From positions 172,301-236,300 of the forward strand of contig CAKPKJ010000001.1 in the NCBI GenBank assembly GCA_934167445.1: a stretch of DNA of 64,000 bases, in the 5' to 3' direction. This document shows, piece after piece, positions 35,746 through 45,451 of the stretch. The stretch is from an uncultured Clostridia bacterium (GTDB lineage Bacteria; Bacillota; Clostridia; TANB77; CAG-508). The translations under genes and the position numbers were made by a program. The first letter of the stretch is position 1, and each line of letters begins with the position of its first letter. The notes beneath the pieces are model-generated. The model made no database searches. It had not been told where the DNA came from and saw only the letters and a list, made by a program, of their open reading frames with translations.

Positions 35746-35792
35746 ATAAACGTACGTGAAATCCACGAGATATTGGAAAGGATATGAGTTAA

Positions 35793-36674
35793 ATGACTTG
35801 TATCATCTGCATTATTGGTGCGATTGTAATTATTCGAATTTGTTGGGGAGTGGTATTCAAATGTAACGGATACCAAATGAAGGAAGTGATATACAAAAGT
35901 TCAAATCTGAATATTCAACGGCTAAAGCCAGGAACAAGCAACAATCTTGTAATTCTTGGCAATGGCTGGAATGTTAGCCTTGATGACAACAATAAAATTG
36001 TAAGGCATGATCCTGTTTTCTGTATGCCAAATGCAGAGGTCAAACAGATTTTGGAATGTTCAGGTGACAATGAAGTATTATTCACCTATTTTCCATTTGA
36101 ATGTAGCGGAATAGAATTTGCTTCGATTGAATTGGCAAATTTTTTAAATAGTCATTATCAAACAAAGCAAATTACTTTTATTGGCCATTCTAAATCAGCA
36201 CTTCAGTTTATTGAGTCTCTCAATTACCTGAAGAAAGATAGCAAAAATGTAAAACTCATCATTGCTTCGCCGACATTTGGAGGTGTTTTGCCTGATGCGC
36301 AAGTAATGTCCAAACTTGGGTGGTTTTCCAAACTCATGTATAGACTTATTTTTGCTCCACATCGAGTAAATGAAGATGTTACAATTGGTTCAAAGTTTTT
36401 GACTCAAGTTGCTAACTTTTCCATTTTAAACAATTACAATAAGAAATATCTTTTTCGCTCTCAAATAAATAAGCACAGGTTTACCTTAAATCCGATTGAA
36501 TTGTTCTTACGTCATATTGACAATCAATTAGGAATTAATGGTGATGGAATAATTGGTTTTGATAATCAATATTATCATACAAACTGGGCTAGCGAAGATA
36601 TTCTTTACGTACCGCACAACGCCTCGTTACCTCTTGCAATTTTATGGGCGAGAGAAGTAAGGGGGGCTTTGTAA
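35793..36674 (+). CDS. Alpha/beta hydrolase, lipase/esterase-like
   Basis: 293 residues. N-terminal hydrophobic segment (about 2-20, a signal anchor). Core reads as an alpha/beta hydrolase: LVILGNGWNVS after strand 3, the nucleophile elbow FIGHSKSALQF (serine in GHSKS), GDGIIGFDNQ as acid region and VPHNASLPL as the likely catalytic histidine. Codon choice is richer in G and C than the neighbours (CTG, CTC, TCG, CGG occur), which suggests horizontal transfer. Substrate unknown. It is bounded by its own promoter and a strong terminator. Confidence 0.65.
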   Translation: MTCIICIIGAIVIIRICWGVVFKCNGYQMKEVIYKSSNLNIQRLKPGTSNNLVILGNGWNVSLDDNNKIVRHDPVFCMPNAEVKQILECSGDNEVLFTYFPFECSGIEFASIELANFLNSHYQTKQITFIGHSKSALQFIESLNYLKKDSKNVKLIIASPTFGGVLPDAQVMSKLGWFSKLMYRLIFAPHRVNEDVTIGSKFLTQVANFSILNNYNKKYLFRSQINKHRFTLNPIELFLRHIDNQLGINGDGIIGFDNQYYHTNWASEDILYVPHNASLPLAILWAREVRGAL

Positions 36675-36680
36675 AAGTGA

Positions 36681-36715
36681 GAGCCAACTGTTTTTATAAT
36701 AGTTGGCTCTTTTTT
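36681..36715 (+). terminator. Terminator after the hydrolase gene
   Basis: Stem GAGCCAACT with AGTTGGCTC then TTTTTT. Confidence 0.9.
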
Positions 36716-36736
36716 AAAAATTATTGAAAAATAGCC

Positions 36737-36765
36737 TTGCTAAAAAATGCATTTAGTGATATAGT
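36737..36765 (+). promoter_or_regulatory. secA promoter
   Basis: TTGCTA (36737-36742), 17-base spacer, TATAGT (36760-36765), 50 bases before the start codon. Confidence 0.6.
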
Positions 36766-36816
36766 AACAAAGTGAAAAAGTGTAACATTAAACATTAAGG
36801 AAGGATTGAAACTAAT

Positions 36817-39567
36817 ATGAGCGTATTAAATAAAATTTTTAAATCTTATAGTGAAAAAGAAGTAAAAAGAGTTAAACCAATAGTAGCTAAAATCAATAGT
36901 TTAGAACCTGAAATGGCAAAACTATCAGATAGTGAATTAGTAGCTAAAACACCATATTTAAAGAAACAATTAGAGGAAGGAAAAACATTAGATGATATTT
37001 TACCAGAAGCATTTGCAGTTGTAAGAGAAGCTTCTAAAAGAGTTTTAGGAATGAGACATTTTGATGTTCAACTAATAGGTGGTATTATTTTACATCAAGG
37101 TAGAATTGCAGAAATGAAAACAGGTGAAGGTAAAACATTAGTTGCTACGTTACCTGTATATTTGAACGCCCTAGAAGGAAAAGGTGTTCATGTAATTACA
37201 GTCAATGATTATCTAGCTAAAAGAGATAGTGAATGGATGGGAAAATTATATAAATTCTTAGGACTTTCAGTAGGACTTGTAATAGCAGGAATGGAACCAC
37301 AAGAAAAGAAAGCAGCTTATAGTGCAGACATCACTTATGGAACAAATAATGAATTTGGTTTCGATTATTTAAGAGATAATATGGTAATCTATAAAGATCA
37401 GTTAGTTCAAAGAGGATTACATTATGCAATCATAGATGAAATTGATAGTATTTTAATTGATGAAGCTCGTACACCATTAATTATATCAGGTAGAGCAAAT
37501 GAATCATCAGATTTATATAAAAAAGCTGATAACTTTGTAAAAAAATTACAACCTAAAGTAATTGTAGAAGAAGATGTAAAGGATTTTGACCAAGCTGAAG
37601 ATAATGAAAAATATGATTATATAGTAGACTTAAAAGCAAAATCTGCATCATTAACACAAAAAGGTATCAAAAAAGCTGAAGAAGCATTTGGATTAGAAAA
37701 CTTTAATGATTTAGAGAACTCAACATTAGTACATCACGTAAATCAAGCCTTACGTGCAAATGGTATTATGAAAAAAGATATTGATTATATCGTAAAAGAT
37801 GGGGAAGTATTAATTGTTGATGAATTTACAGGTCGTATAATGTATGGCAGACGTTATAATAATGGTTTACACCAAGCTATTGAAGCCAAAGAACATGTTA
37901 AAATTGCAGATGAATCTAAAACACTTGCAACAATTACATTCCAAAACTTATTTAGAATGTATGATAAATTATCAGGTATGACTGGTACTGCAATGACAGA
38001 AGAAGCCGAATTTGAGGAAATTTATAACCTAGATGTTGTAGCAATTCCTACAAATAAACCAATGGCTCGTAAAGATGAAAATGATGTTATATATAAAAAC
38101 GAAAATGCTAAATTTAGAGCAGTCGTAGAAAGTATAAAAGAAAGCCATAAAAAAGGTCAACCAGTTTTAGTTGGTACTATATCAATTGAAAAGTCAGAAA
38201 AACTTTCTAAATTATTAAAACAAGAAGGCATACCACATGAAGTATTAAATGCTAAATACCATGAAAAAGAAGCAGCAATAATAGCTCAAGCTGGTAAGTT
38301 TGGAGCTGTTACGATTTCTACAAATATGGCTGGTCGTGGTACTGATATTATGCTTGGAGGAAATAGCGAATTCTTAGCAAAAGAAGAAATGCAAAAACAA
38401 AGAATGTCTCCAGAATTAATAGAAGAAGCAAATACTTATTATGAAACAGATGATCAGCAAATACTAGATGCAAGAAAAAAATTCCAAGAATTAGTTGAAA
38501 AATATGATGCAACAATAAAAGAAGAAAAAGAAAAGGTTATCAATGCTGGTGGATTAAAAATTATAGGAACTGAAAGACATGAATCAAGAAGAATTGACAA
38601 TCAGTTACGTGGACGTGCAGGACGTCAAGGTGATGTTGGTGAATCTAAATTCTATATAGCGCTAGACGATGATTTAATGAAAATTTTTGGTGGAGACATG
38701 ATAACTAAAGTTTATAATACTTTAGGTGCAGATGAAAATATGCCAATCCAATCAAGAATGATATCAAATGCCGTTGAAAATGCTCAAAAGAAAGTAGAAA
38801 GTAGAAACTTTACAATTCGTAAAAATGTATTAAAATATGACGATGTAATGAATGCGCAAAGAGAAATCATATATAAACAAAGAAGAGAAGTTCTTGATGG
38901 AAAAGATATTCATGAAAATATTATTAATATGATAGAATTTGTTGCTGATAATGTACCTCATATGTACTTAGAAGGCGAAAACAATGAAATAAATGTTGAA
39001 TCTTTAAATAACGAAATTCTAAACTTGTTTGGAATTGATATGTTAGACTTTATAAAAACAAACAAAAATAATCCAGAAACAATATCAGCTAAATTAAAAG
39101 AACAAGCTTTAGAAATTTACAAACAAAAAGAAGAAGAAATTACATCAGAGCAAATGAGAGAACTTGAAAGAGTTGTTATGCTAAAAGTTGTTGATGAAAA
39201 ATGGATGAATCATATTGATAGTATGGACGAATTGAAAAATGGTATAGGACTTCGTGCATATGGTCAAAAAGACCCTGTTGTTCAATATAGACTTGAAGGT
39301 TTTGATATGTTTGATGAAATGATAAATAACATTAAGTTAGATGTAACTAAAATCTTAATGCATATAAGAGCTGCAGGAGATACAAAGAGACAAGAAACTG
39401 TTAAAATTACAGGAGCAGCACTAGAAGCCATTCATAGTGTTGATGGTGGTTCTAAAATTGGAACTGATGTTGATAGAACAGTTAGAAATGAAGGACCAAA
39501 AATAGGAAGAAATGACCCTTGCCCTTGTGGTTCGGGAAAAAAGTATAAAAATTGTTGTGGAAAGTAG
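36817..39567 (+). CDS. secA: Preprotein translocase ATPase SecA
   Basis: 916 residues. Motor of the Sec export channel. Walker A MKTGEGKTLVATLP near 99, DEIDSILIDEARTPLIISG, GTDIMLGGN, ERHESRRIDNQLRGRAGRQGD, helical scaffold, and the C-terminal zinc tail DPCPCGSGKKYKNCCGK. AAGGAAGG precedes the ATG. The last 40 bases of the gene recur three times downstream (43228, 45620, 50312), so the secA 3' end appears to be an integration site. Only one SecA is seen here. Confidence 0.97.
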   Translation: MSVLNKIFKSYSEKEVKRVKPIVAKINSLEPEMAKLSDSELVAKTPYLKKQLEEGKTLDDILPEAFAVVREASKRVLGMRHFDVQLIGGIILHQGRIAEMKTGEGKTLVATLPVYLNALEGKGVHVITVNDYLAKRDSEWMGKLYKFLGLSVGLVIAGMEPQEKKAAYSADITYGTNNEFGFDYLRDNMVIYKDQLVQRGLHYAIIDEIDSILIDEARTPLIISGRANESSDLYKKADNFVKKLQPKVIVEEDVKDFDQAEDNEKYDYIVDLKAKSASLTQKGIKKAEEAFGLENFNDLENSTLVHHVNQALRANGIMKKDIDYIVKDGEVLIVDEFTGRIMYGRRYNNGLHQAIEAKEHVKIADESKTLATITFQNLFRMYDKLSGMTGTAMTEEAEFEEIYNLDVVAIPTNKPMARKDENDVIYKNENAKFRAVVESIKESHKKGQPVLVGTISIEKSEKLSKLLKQEGIPHEVLNAKYHEKEAAIIAQAGKFGAVTISTNMAGRGTDIMLGGNSEFLAKEEMQKQRMSPELIEEANTYYETDDQQILDARKKFQELVEKYDATIKEEKEKVINAGGLKIIGTERHESRRIDNQLRGRAGRQGDVGESKFYIALDDDLMKIFGGDMITKVYNTLGADENMPIQSRMISNAVENAQKKVESRNFTIRKNVLKYDDVMNAQREIIYKQRREVLDGKDIHENIINMIEFVADNVPHMYLEGENNEINVESLNNEILNLFGIDMLDFIKTNKNNPETISAKLKEQALEIYKQKEEEITSEQMRELERVVMLKVVDEKWMNHIDSMDELKNGIGLRAYGQKDPVVQYRLEGFDMFDEMINNIKLDVTKILMHIRAAGDTKRQETVKITGAALEAIHSVDGGSKIGTDVDRTVRNEGPKIGRNDPCPCGSGKKYKNCCGK
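39526..39567 (+). repeat. secA 3' end: probable integration site, functional copy
   Basis: Encodes CGSGKKYKNCCGK and stop. It is the left boundary of the accessory region and the reference for the three downstream copies, which share codes for G-S-G-K-K and N-C-C-G-K but differ at many third positions. Confidence 0.65.
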
Positions 39568-39664
39568 CTTAAAATAAGGGAAAAGATGAATTTGAAAAAG
39601 GGAACAAATTTGTTGTTTGTCAACCAATAAATAAAAATGTGGACGAAATTCATTGAAATTAAAG

Positions 39665-39698
39665 GATGTCAGCAAAATAAAATTTGTTGACATCTTTT
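39665..39698 (+). terminator. Terminator after secA
   Basis: Stem GATGTCAGCAAA with TTTGTTGACATC (one G-U) then TTTT. Confidence 0.85.
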
Positions 39699-39717
39699 AT
39701 TGAAGGGGATGAAAAGA

Positions 39718-40500
39718 ATGATGGAGTTAAATAATTTATTAAAATCATTAGATATTGATAAAGATTATCACGACAAAATTTTTGGCAATATGATATTTGA
39801 AAATTTATATACAAAAGTAGATTTAAATAAGTATGCTGCTATAAAAAATAAAATTTATTGGATGAGCTTATTGATATATAGAATATCTATGACAAACTAT
39901 TTAAAATCGATTAACAAGAATATTGATTTTGAAAATAAATTTATTAATATCGAAAAAAACAATCTAATAGTTTTTCATTTATCGCTAAACATTACAAGTG
40001 AAATTTGTAAACAATTTAGTAATGGTGAAATATATCCATCATATATTTCAATGTTATGTAGGCAAATAATAGAACAAATATGTTTTATTAAAGAAGTTAA
40101 AAATGAAAATATAAATTTACAACTTATAGTAGAATCTGCTTTAGAATCGTACAATAAACAATTAGGAGCAAAAAGCTTAAATATACAAGAATTGAATGAT
40201 AATAATAAAGGATTACTGAAAGTTTTTAAAGATAAAAAATCATATGGAAAACTTGCCAAAAAATATAAATATGGGTATATGTATAATTTCTTTTCTGGAG
40301 ATATTCATTTATTATCACCAATTGATAAATTAATACCATTTAATACCAATCATTCAACGCAGTATTATGATATATATTTTAATTGTATTTTAACTTTGTT
40401 AAAGGATTATTTCTTGCTCATAAATGATTATAATACTGAAGTAAAAGTAGATGTGACAAAATTAAATCAAATTAATTTTATAGAAATAAAAGATAGTTAA
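39718..40500 (+). CDS. Hypothetical helical protein (HEPN/DUF5677-like), first island gene
   Basis: 260 residues, all-helical, soluble. The stretch PSYISMLCRQIIEQICFIKEV resembles the R-x-x-x-E helix of DUF5677/HEPN-like proteins found in defence and mobile regions; this is weak resemblance. GAAGGGG is 9 bases ahead of ATG 39718 (the frame opens at a TTG at 39700). It lies between the secA terminator and the integrase, in the cargo position of the first element. Function unknown. Confidence 0.55.
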   Translation: MMELNNLLKSLDIDKDYHDKIFGNMIFENLYTKVDLNKYAAIKNKIYWMSLLIYRISMTNYLKSINKNIDFENKFINIEKNNLIVFHLSLNITSEICKQFSNGEIYPSYISMLCRQIIEQICFIKEVKNENINLQLIVESALESYNKQLGAKSLNIQELNDNNKGLLKVFKDKKSYGKLAKKYKYGYMYNFFSGDIHLLSPIDKLIPFNTNHSTQYYDIYFNCILTLLKDYFLLINDYNTEVKVDVTKLNQINFIEIKDS

Positions 40501-40533
40501 TTAGATGGATTAATCGACTATCTTTTATTTTTT
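40489..40533 (+). terminator. Terminator after the first island gene
   Basis: AAAGATAGT pairs with ACTATCTTT around a 19-base loop, then TATTTTTT. Confidence 0.6.
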
Positions 40534-40574
40534 ATTAGATTGAATTGAAATAATAGTGATTAAAGAAAGGATAA

Positions 40575-41821
40575 GTGACAATAATGATCAATATTAGAAA
40601 AAGGGGTAAAGTGTATCAATATTGCTTTGAAGCAGGGAAGGTAAATGGAAAAAGAAAACAAATAACTAAATCAGGTTTTAAAACTAAAAATGAGGCATAT
40701 ATAGCTGGACAAAAAGCATACGATGAATTTATAAATGGAATAACTAATGTAGAGTGTAATATGTTATATGGAGATTATTTAGACTATTGGATGAAAGAAT
40801 ATTTTGAAATAAACTATAAATATTCTACTGCAAGGAGATATAAAGAATCTTTTAGGAATATTAAAAAGGAATTAGGTAATTATAAGTTATCAATTTTAAC
40901 ACCATATATTCTAAATCAGGCGTTATTAAAGCTATATCAAACATCTAGTACAAGGGATGCATTAAGAAATTATCAAAAAGTTATTAAGAGTTCGTTGAGG
41001 GATGCAACTTACTATTTTGGATTTATTGAGAATAATCCGGCTGGTGATTTGGAGATACCTAGAGTATTATCATTTGAACTAAAAAAAACAATATAGGTCA
41101 CATCTATACTGAAGAAGAAATATAAATAATTTTGGGCAGATTTAAGAATAACAAAGTTTTTGTATGTGCATTTTTAACTGCTTGCTATACGGGAATGAGA
41201 ACTGGTGAAGTATTTGCTTTAACTTGGGATGATATTGATTTAGAAAATAGAATAATAAAAATTAATAAGACCGTTTACGCAAAAGATAAAGAAGAAAATG
41301 GCAGATGGTATTTAGGTACGACAAAAACAATAGGCAGTAGTAGAGAAGTTTATATTTGTGATACTCTATATTCAGTATTATCTAATTATAAAAATCTGCA
41401 AGTTAAATATAAAAAAGAATATTGCAAAAAGTATAAAAGATATACCTTAAAAGAAATAAAAAATAAATATGGTAAGTTAGTAGAATATAAAGTTATAGAA
41501 AGTAATTCTAAACGCAATAGAGTAGAAATGGTGTTTACTAGAAAAGATGGAACTTATTCAGGAACGGATATTATTAGGTATCCATTTAGAATAATTCATC
41601 ATGAATTAGGGATTCAATGCAGATTTTACGATTTAAGAAGAAGTTTTGCTACTATAAGTTTAAGAGGCGGGTGTGAAATAAAAGATATTGCAGAGGTGTT
41701 AGGGCATAAAAGAATAGAAACTACCGAAAAATATTATATTTCAAGTACAAGCGAAGATAAGAAAACGGTTTCAAAAATATTAGAACAAAATCTCAAAAAC
41801 TATAGTAATTTTAAAATGTAG
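40575..41821 (+). pseudogene. Tyrosine recombinase/integrase, disrupted
   Basis: Two ORFs (40575-41096 and 41132-41821) make one phage/Tn916-type integrase: N-terminal AP2-like arm-binding domain (KRGKVYQYCFEAGKVNGKRK), SAM-like core-binding domain, and catalytic domain (TACYTGMRTGEVFALTWDDID with the first Arg; LGHKRIETTEKYY with the GH and Tyr). Breaks: a shift at the eight-A tract 41081-41088 and a TAA in the restored frame (EEEI-stop-IILGRF). In box II the usual HxLR histidine is Tyr (FYDLRRSFAT). It is therefore probably inactive. This enzyme family targets gene 3' ends, consistent with the secA copies. Confidence 0.85.
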
Positions 41822-41887
41822 ATAAATTGTTATTTTTATGAAATGATGATATAATTTTATATGAAAAATTTACTTTGGAGAAGAAAT

Positions 41888-43084
41888 ATGAGTGATAATT
41901 TTAAATATAGTGAATGGAGAAAAAATGAAAATATAAAACGATATGAAATTCCTAATGTTGAAAACTATTTTGAAGATTTAATGAATATTGAACATTCATT
42001 TTCAGGAAGAATGGATATACCATTAGCAAACACTTTTATAATGGAAGCGGTTCAATTAGTTGTTAATTCTATTTCTCTTTTTGAATTAGGTTATTTTGAT
42101 AATGCTTACTATTCCTTAAGGGAAGCTATTGAAATATCAACAACAATAGTTTATTTATCAGATATGCCAGATGAAGAAAGAGGAGAAAAAATGGAAGATT
42201 GGAAAAATACTAAAGATTTTCCAATGCAAGGACAAATGTTAAATCAGTTATATCAATATGGGATAGTAATATCCGATATGAAAGAGAAAATGGAATCATT
42301 TTTTGATGAAATAAAAAATGTTAGCAAAAAGATAAATAAATGTATTCATAAACAGGGGTTAAGATTCTTTTATGTTAGCAGAAATCATCCAATAAATATA
42401 AAAAAGGATGATAAAGTATTTATTGAAAATTATGTTGACTTTTTGGAAAAAACTATTGGAATAATTGCAGTTATGAGATTGGCAATAGATCCATATCCTG
42501 TATTATTAATGGATGAAGAAATATTATTAAGATGTTTTGATTCGATGACAGAAGCATATAAAAATGAATTTGTAGAAAAATATATTACAAATGAAACATT
42601 AAAAGATTATAAAAAAACAGAAATGTACATAAATTACTATAATGGACATATTACCGAAGAAAAAAAGAATTATGCTGTTTTTGATATAATGAAACATCAA
42701 GTTATAGATACAACAAAAAGAAAAGAGATATTATCGCAAATCCATTTATTAGATAATACGGATAAAATAGCAACATATATAGCATTGATTTCTAAAAAGG
42801 TTGTAAAGATATATACTTATGGTGGTCTTCAAATGTATTTTACTGATAGAAAAACAAACAGAAAGGCACTTTCATGGGATGGTATGGAATTTAAACAATT
42901 TGAAGAAAGTAATGAAAAATTTAATCAAAATTATGATGAAGTTTTTATATCAGTATTCACTTATAATATAGGAGATAATAAACAAGAATCTTTTTTTGTC
43001 GAACATAATGAGTGTTTAAACGATTATGACATTAATTTGATAAAAGAATTGTCTGTAGATAAAATTATGGAAGACCATGGTTGA
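41888..43084 (+). CDS. Hypothetical protein, DUF5677/HEPN-like N-terminal half
   Basis: 398 residues. The N-terminal helices (FELGYFDNAYYSLREAIEISTTIVYLSDMPDEE) resemble the arginine/glutamate helix pair of DUF5677-like proteins; the C-terminal 120 residues look alpha/beta (VVKIYTYGGLQMYFTDRK; VFISVFTYNIGD). No catalytic motif is clear. TGGAGAAG is just ahead of ATG 41888. It is the last gene of the first element, and its stop codon lies inside the promoter at 43081. A defence role is possible from context only. Confidence 0.55.
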   Translation: MSDNFKYSEWRKNENIKRYEIPNVENYFEDLMNIEHSFSGRMDIPLANTFIMEAVQLVVNSISLFELGYFDNAYYSLREAIEISTTIVYLSDMPDEERGEKMEDWKNTKDFPMQGQMLNQLYQYGIVISDMKEKMESFFDEIKNVSKKINKCIHKQGLRFFYVSRNHPINIKKDDKVFIENYVDFLEKTIGIIAVMRLAIDPYPVLLMDEEILLRCFDSMTEAYKNEFVEKYITNETLKDYKKTEMYINYYNGHITEEKKNYAVFDIMKHQVIDTTKRKEILSQIHLLDNTDKIATYIALISKKVVKIYTYGGLQMYFTDRKTNRKALSWDGMEFKQFEESNEKFNQNYDEVFISVFTYNIGDNKQESFFVEHNECLNDYDINLIKELSVDKIMEDHG

Positions 43085-43109
43085 CACTAAATAATATATT
43101 TTATATAAT
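43081..43109 (+). promoter_or_regulatory. Promoter ahead of secA-tail copy 2
   Basis: TTGACA (43081-43086), 17-base spacer, TATAAT (43104-43109). It would start a transcript near 43116 through the palindrome and the SEC-C remnant. Confidence 0.65.
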
Positions 43110-43118
43110 TGTAGCAAG

Positions 43119-43268
43119 TGAACGGATGTGGACACTGTCCACAATATGTACACGTTAGAGAAATACTTATAGTACAGGTAATATCATAAATACAAATAAT
43201 ACAGATAATATGGGAGTACAAAGTTCATGTGGAAGTGGAAAAAATATAAGAATTGTTGTGGAAAATAG
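43119..43268 (+). repeat. Element end with secA-tail copy 2
   Basis: Starts GAACGGA, then the 17-base palindrome TGTGGACACTGTCCACA (43127-43143), about 80 bases of AT-rich sequence, and a SEC-C remnant (43228-43268) resembling the secA 3' end but one base short so the frame is lost. The whole block matches 45452-45661. Confidence 0.7.
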
Positions 43269-43359
43269 TAATGCCAACGATTTGTGAGATTTAACACAAG
43301 TAAGAAAAAGGAAGTTTAAGAAATTAGATATCTTTTAGATGCCCTGAAGATGAAACTTG

Positions 43360-43402
43360 AAAAGATTATCCTATAGTATTTTTGGATAGTCTTTTATTTT
43401 TA
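43360..43402 (+). terminator. Terminator after copy 2
   Basis: AAAAGATTATCC with GGATAGTCTTTT (one G-U) then TATTTTT. Confidence 0.75.
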
Positions 43403-43462
43403 ATAAATGTATTATATAATAAATATCGAAAATAGATAATTGAAAAAGAGAGGTGGGAAATA

Positions 43463-44515
43463 ATGTCATCTGTAACTCAAAGAATAAAAGAAATAAAACA
43501 ACCATATGGCGGATATATAAAGCTAAATGAATTCGAAAAAATACAATTTGAAGACAATAAAGAATTATCTGAAGAAAACATTCACAGTTCATTAGTAGGA
43601 TTAACTGTGGATTATATGACAAGATATAGTATGGGAACCCCTATTGAAGAAGCATTCAAAATATCTTTATTGGGATCAAACTTAATTAATGACAGCAAAT
43701 TTGCTCATAAATTAATACATAATATTAAAGGCTTGGATAATAAATCAATTTATAATGCTTGTAAATTAGTAGGATACGATGTGTGTTTTAGAGCTGGACC
43801 AATGGCATATAAAGATGTTAAAACAATAGAAGCCGATGAAGATACCATTAATAATATAAGAATAATGATTGACAGGAGTATAAAATTTTTTCAAAAATAT
43901 GGACCTGTTATCAAAGATGACTTTACTTTTGAAGGTGGATATACTAAAATAATTGATTCTGGAGATGGAGATTTTTTAACAAGTGATACTTTGTGGGATT
44001 TTAAAGTAAGTTCTTCAACTCCAAAATCGCAACATACATTACAATTATTAGTATATTATTTAATGGGGAAGAAGTCTATACACAATGAATTTGATACTAT
44101 TGAAAAATTAGGAATTTTTAATCCAAGATTAAATTGCGTATTTTTAAAAGAGATAAATGAAATTCCAAATGATGTTATTGAAACTGTATCTAATGAAGTT
44201 ATAGGATACAATGGTAAAAATAAAAAAATGGTTTCAAGTAATGAATTAACAATTACAGATATAATGAAAGAGTTGCAGTGTACAAGATATATGGTAATGA
44301 AATACTATTCAGAAGAAGGCTTACCTTTGAAGAAAGTAAACAATAAATATTATATAACTAAGGCAGAATTATATGAATGGATAATTGAAAGAGAAGAAAA
44401 AATAAAAAGAAAAGAAAGAATTACAATTATAACATTATTAATTACAAGTATAGTATGTATAGTATCTTTTTTAATTGCATTTAAAATGATGTTCTGGATA
44501 ACTTTATTGTTTTAG
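43463..44515 (+). CDS. PD-(D/E)XK nuclease-like protein with HTH and C-terminal membrane helix
   Basis: 350 residues. N-terminal helical domain (EENIHSSLVGLTVDYMTRY; ACKLVGYDVCFRAG), then FEGGYTKIIDSGDGDFLTSDTLWDFK with Gly-Asp-Gly-Asp at 167-170 and Asp-Phe-Lys at 179-181, followed by HTLQLLVYY: the D-x(n)-D/E-x-K plus QLxxYY arrangement of Cas4/RecB-type nucleases. Residues 265-315 look like an excisionase/MerR-type HTH (ITDIMKELQCTRYMVMKYYSEEGLP), and 325-348 is a membrane helix. AGAGGTGGG precedes the ATG. A DNA nuclease tethered to the membrane would be unusual; activity is inferred. Confidence 0.7.
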   Translation: MSSVTQRIKEIKQPYGGYIKLNEFEKIQFEDNKELSEENIHSSLVGLTVDYMTRYSMGTPIEEAFKISLLGSNLINDSKFAHKLIHNIKGLDNKSIYNACKLVGYDVCFRAGPMAYKDVKTIEADEDTINNIRIMIDRSIKFFQKYGPVIKDDFTFEGGYTKIIDSGDGDFLTSDTLWDFKVSSSTPKSQHTLQLLVYYLMGKKSIHNEFDTIEKLGIFNPRLNCVFLKEINEIPNDVIETVSNEVIGYNGKNKKMVSSNELTITDIMKELQCTRYMVMKYYSEEGLPLKKVNNKYYITKAELYEWIIEREEKIKRKERITIITLLITSIVCIVSFLIAFKMMFWITLLF

Positions 44516-44695
44516 TATATAAAAGAATGAAGTAATGGTAATTTTAAGAAAAAAGTTACTAAGGTTTTTGAAGATGAAATGAATAAGATTTAATTTGGTC
44601 GAATTCGAGCAAGTTGATTGTTTAACAATGTAAAAGATAGTATAATATCTAATATAAATTTAGCTAAAAAATATTCGGATAAGGAGGACAAAACA

Positions 44696-45420
44696 TGGAT
44701 AATAAATTAAGCGGAAATGAGAAAAATATTTTATAATGATGAAGAAGGTAATACAAAAGTAGAAGTACTATTAGAAAATGAAGATGTTTTTGATTAAATA
44801 CTGAAGCATTAGCAGCGCTTTTTAACATTGATAGAAGTGGAATTGTAAAACATATTAACAACATTTATAAAGATGCAAAATTAGATGAAAATAGCACGTG
44901 TGCAAAAATTGCACATATGGGTAATGACGGCAAACAAGATTATAACACTAAGTATTATAATCTTGATATGATTATTTCTATTGGTTTTAGGGTTAACTCT
45001 AAAAAAGTAATTAAATTTAGAACTTGGCAAATAAAATAATTAAAGATTATATGGTTCAAGGTTTTGCGTTAGATGATGAAAGATTTTAAAATCTGATATA
45101 ATTATTGCCAAGAACTATTTAAATGAACAAGAAATTAAAAATTTAAATAATTTAGTTTGGATATCGCTGAAAATAATGCAGAAAGAAGTATAACAATGTA
45201 TATGAAAGATTGGAAAAATGAAGTAGAAAATGCCCTAAAAGTTTTCCATTATGAAGTTTTAGAAGGAAAAGGAAAAATCTCACATAAACAAGCAGTCGAA
45301 AAAGCAGAAAATGAATATGAAAAATATAAAGTTATACAGGACAAGAATTATGTGTCAGATGTTGACAGACTATTAAGTGAAACAAAGCAATTTGAAAATA
45401 ATAAATTGCACATTGGATAA
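44696..45420 (+). pseudogene. RhuM family protein, multiply frameshifted
   Basis: Fragments in several frames rebuild a RhuM/virulence-associated protein: YNDEEGNTKVEVLLENEDV, then TEALAALFNIDRSGIVKHIN, TKYYNLDMIISIGFRVNS, DYMVQGFALDDERF, and finally the intact end AERSITMYMKDWKNEV with KISHKQAVEKAENEYEKY and DKNYVSDVDRLL. At least three shifts are needed. AAGGAGGA ahead of 44696 marks the old start. RhuM genes are common in islands and often carry an N-terminal DNA-binding domain; their role is unclear. Confidence 0.85.
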
Positions 45421-45441
45421 AAAGGCAAAAATTGATATAAT
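45413..45441 (+). promoter_or_regulatory. Promoter ahead of secA-tail copy 3
   Basis: TTGGAT (45413-45418), 17-base spacer, TATAAT (45436-45441), in the same position relative to GAACGGATGTGG as the promoter at 43081. Confidence 0.55.
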
Positions 45442-45451
45442 CATATTAGAT

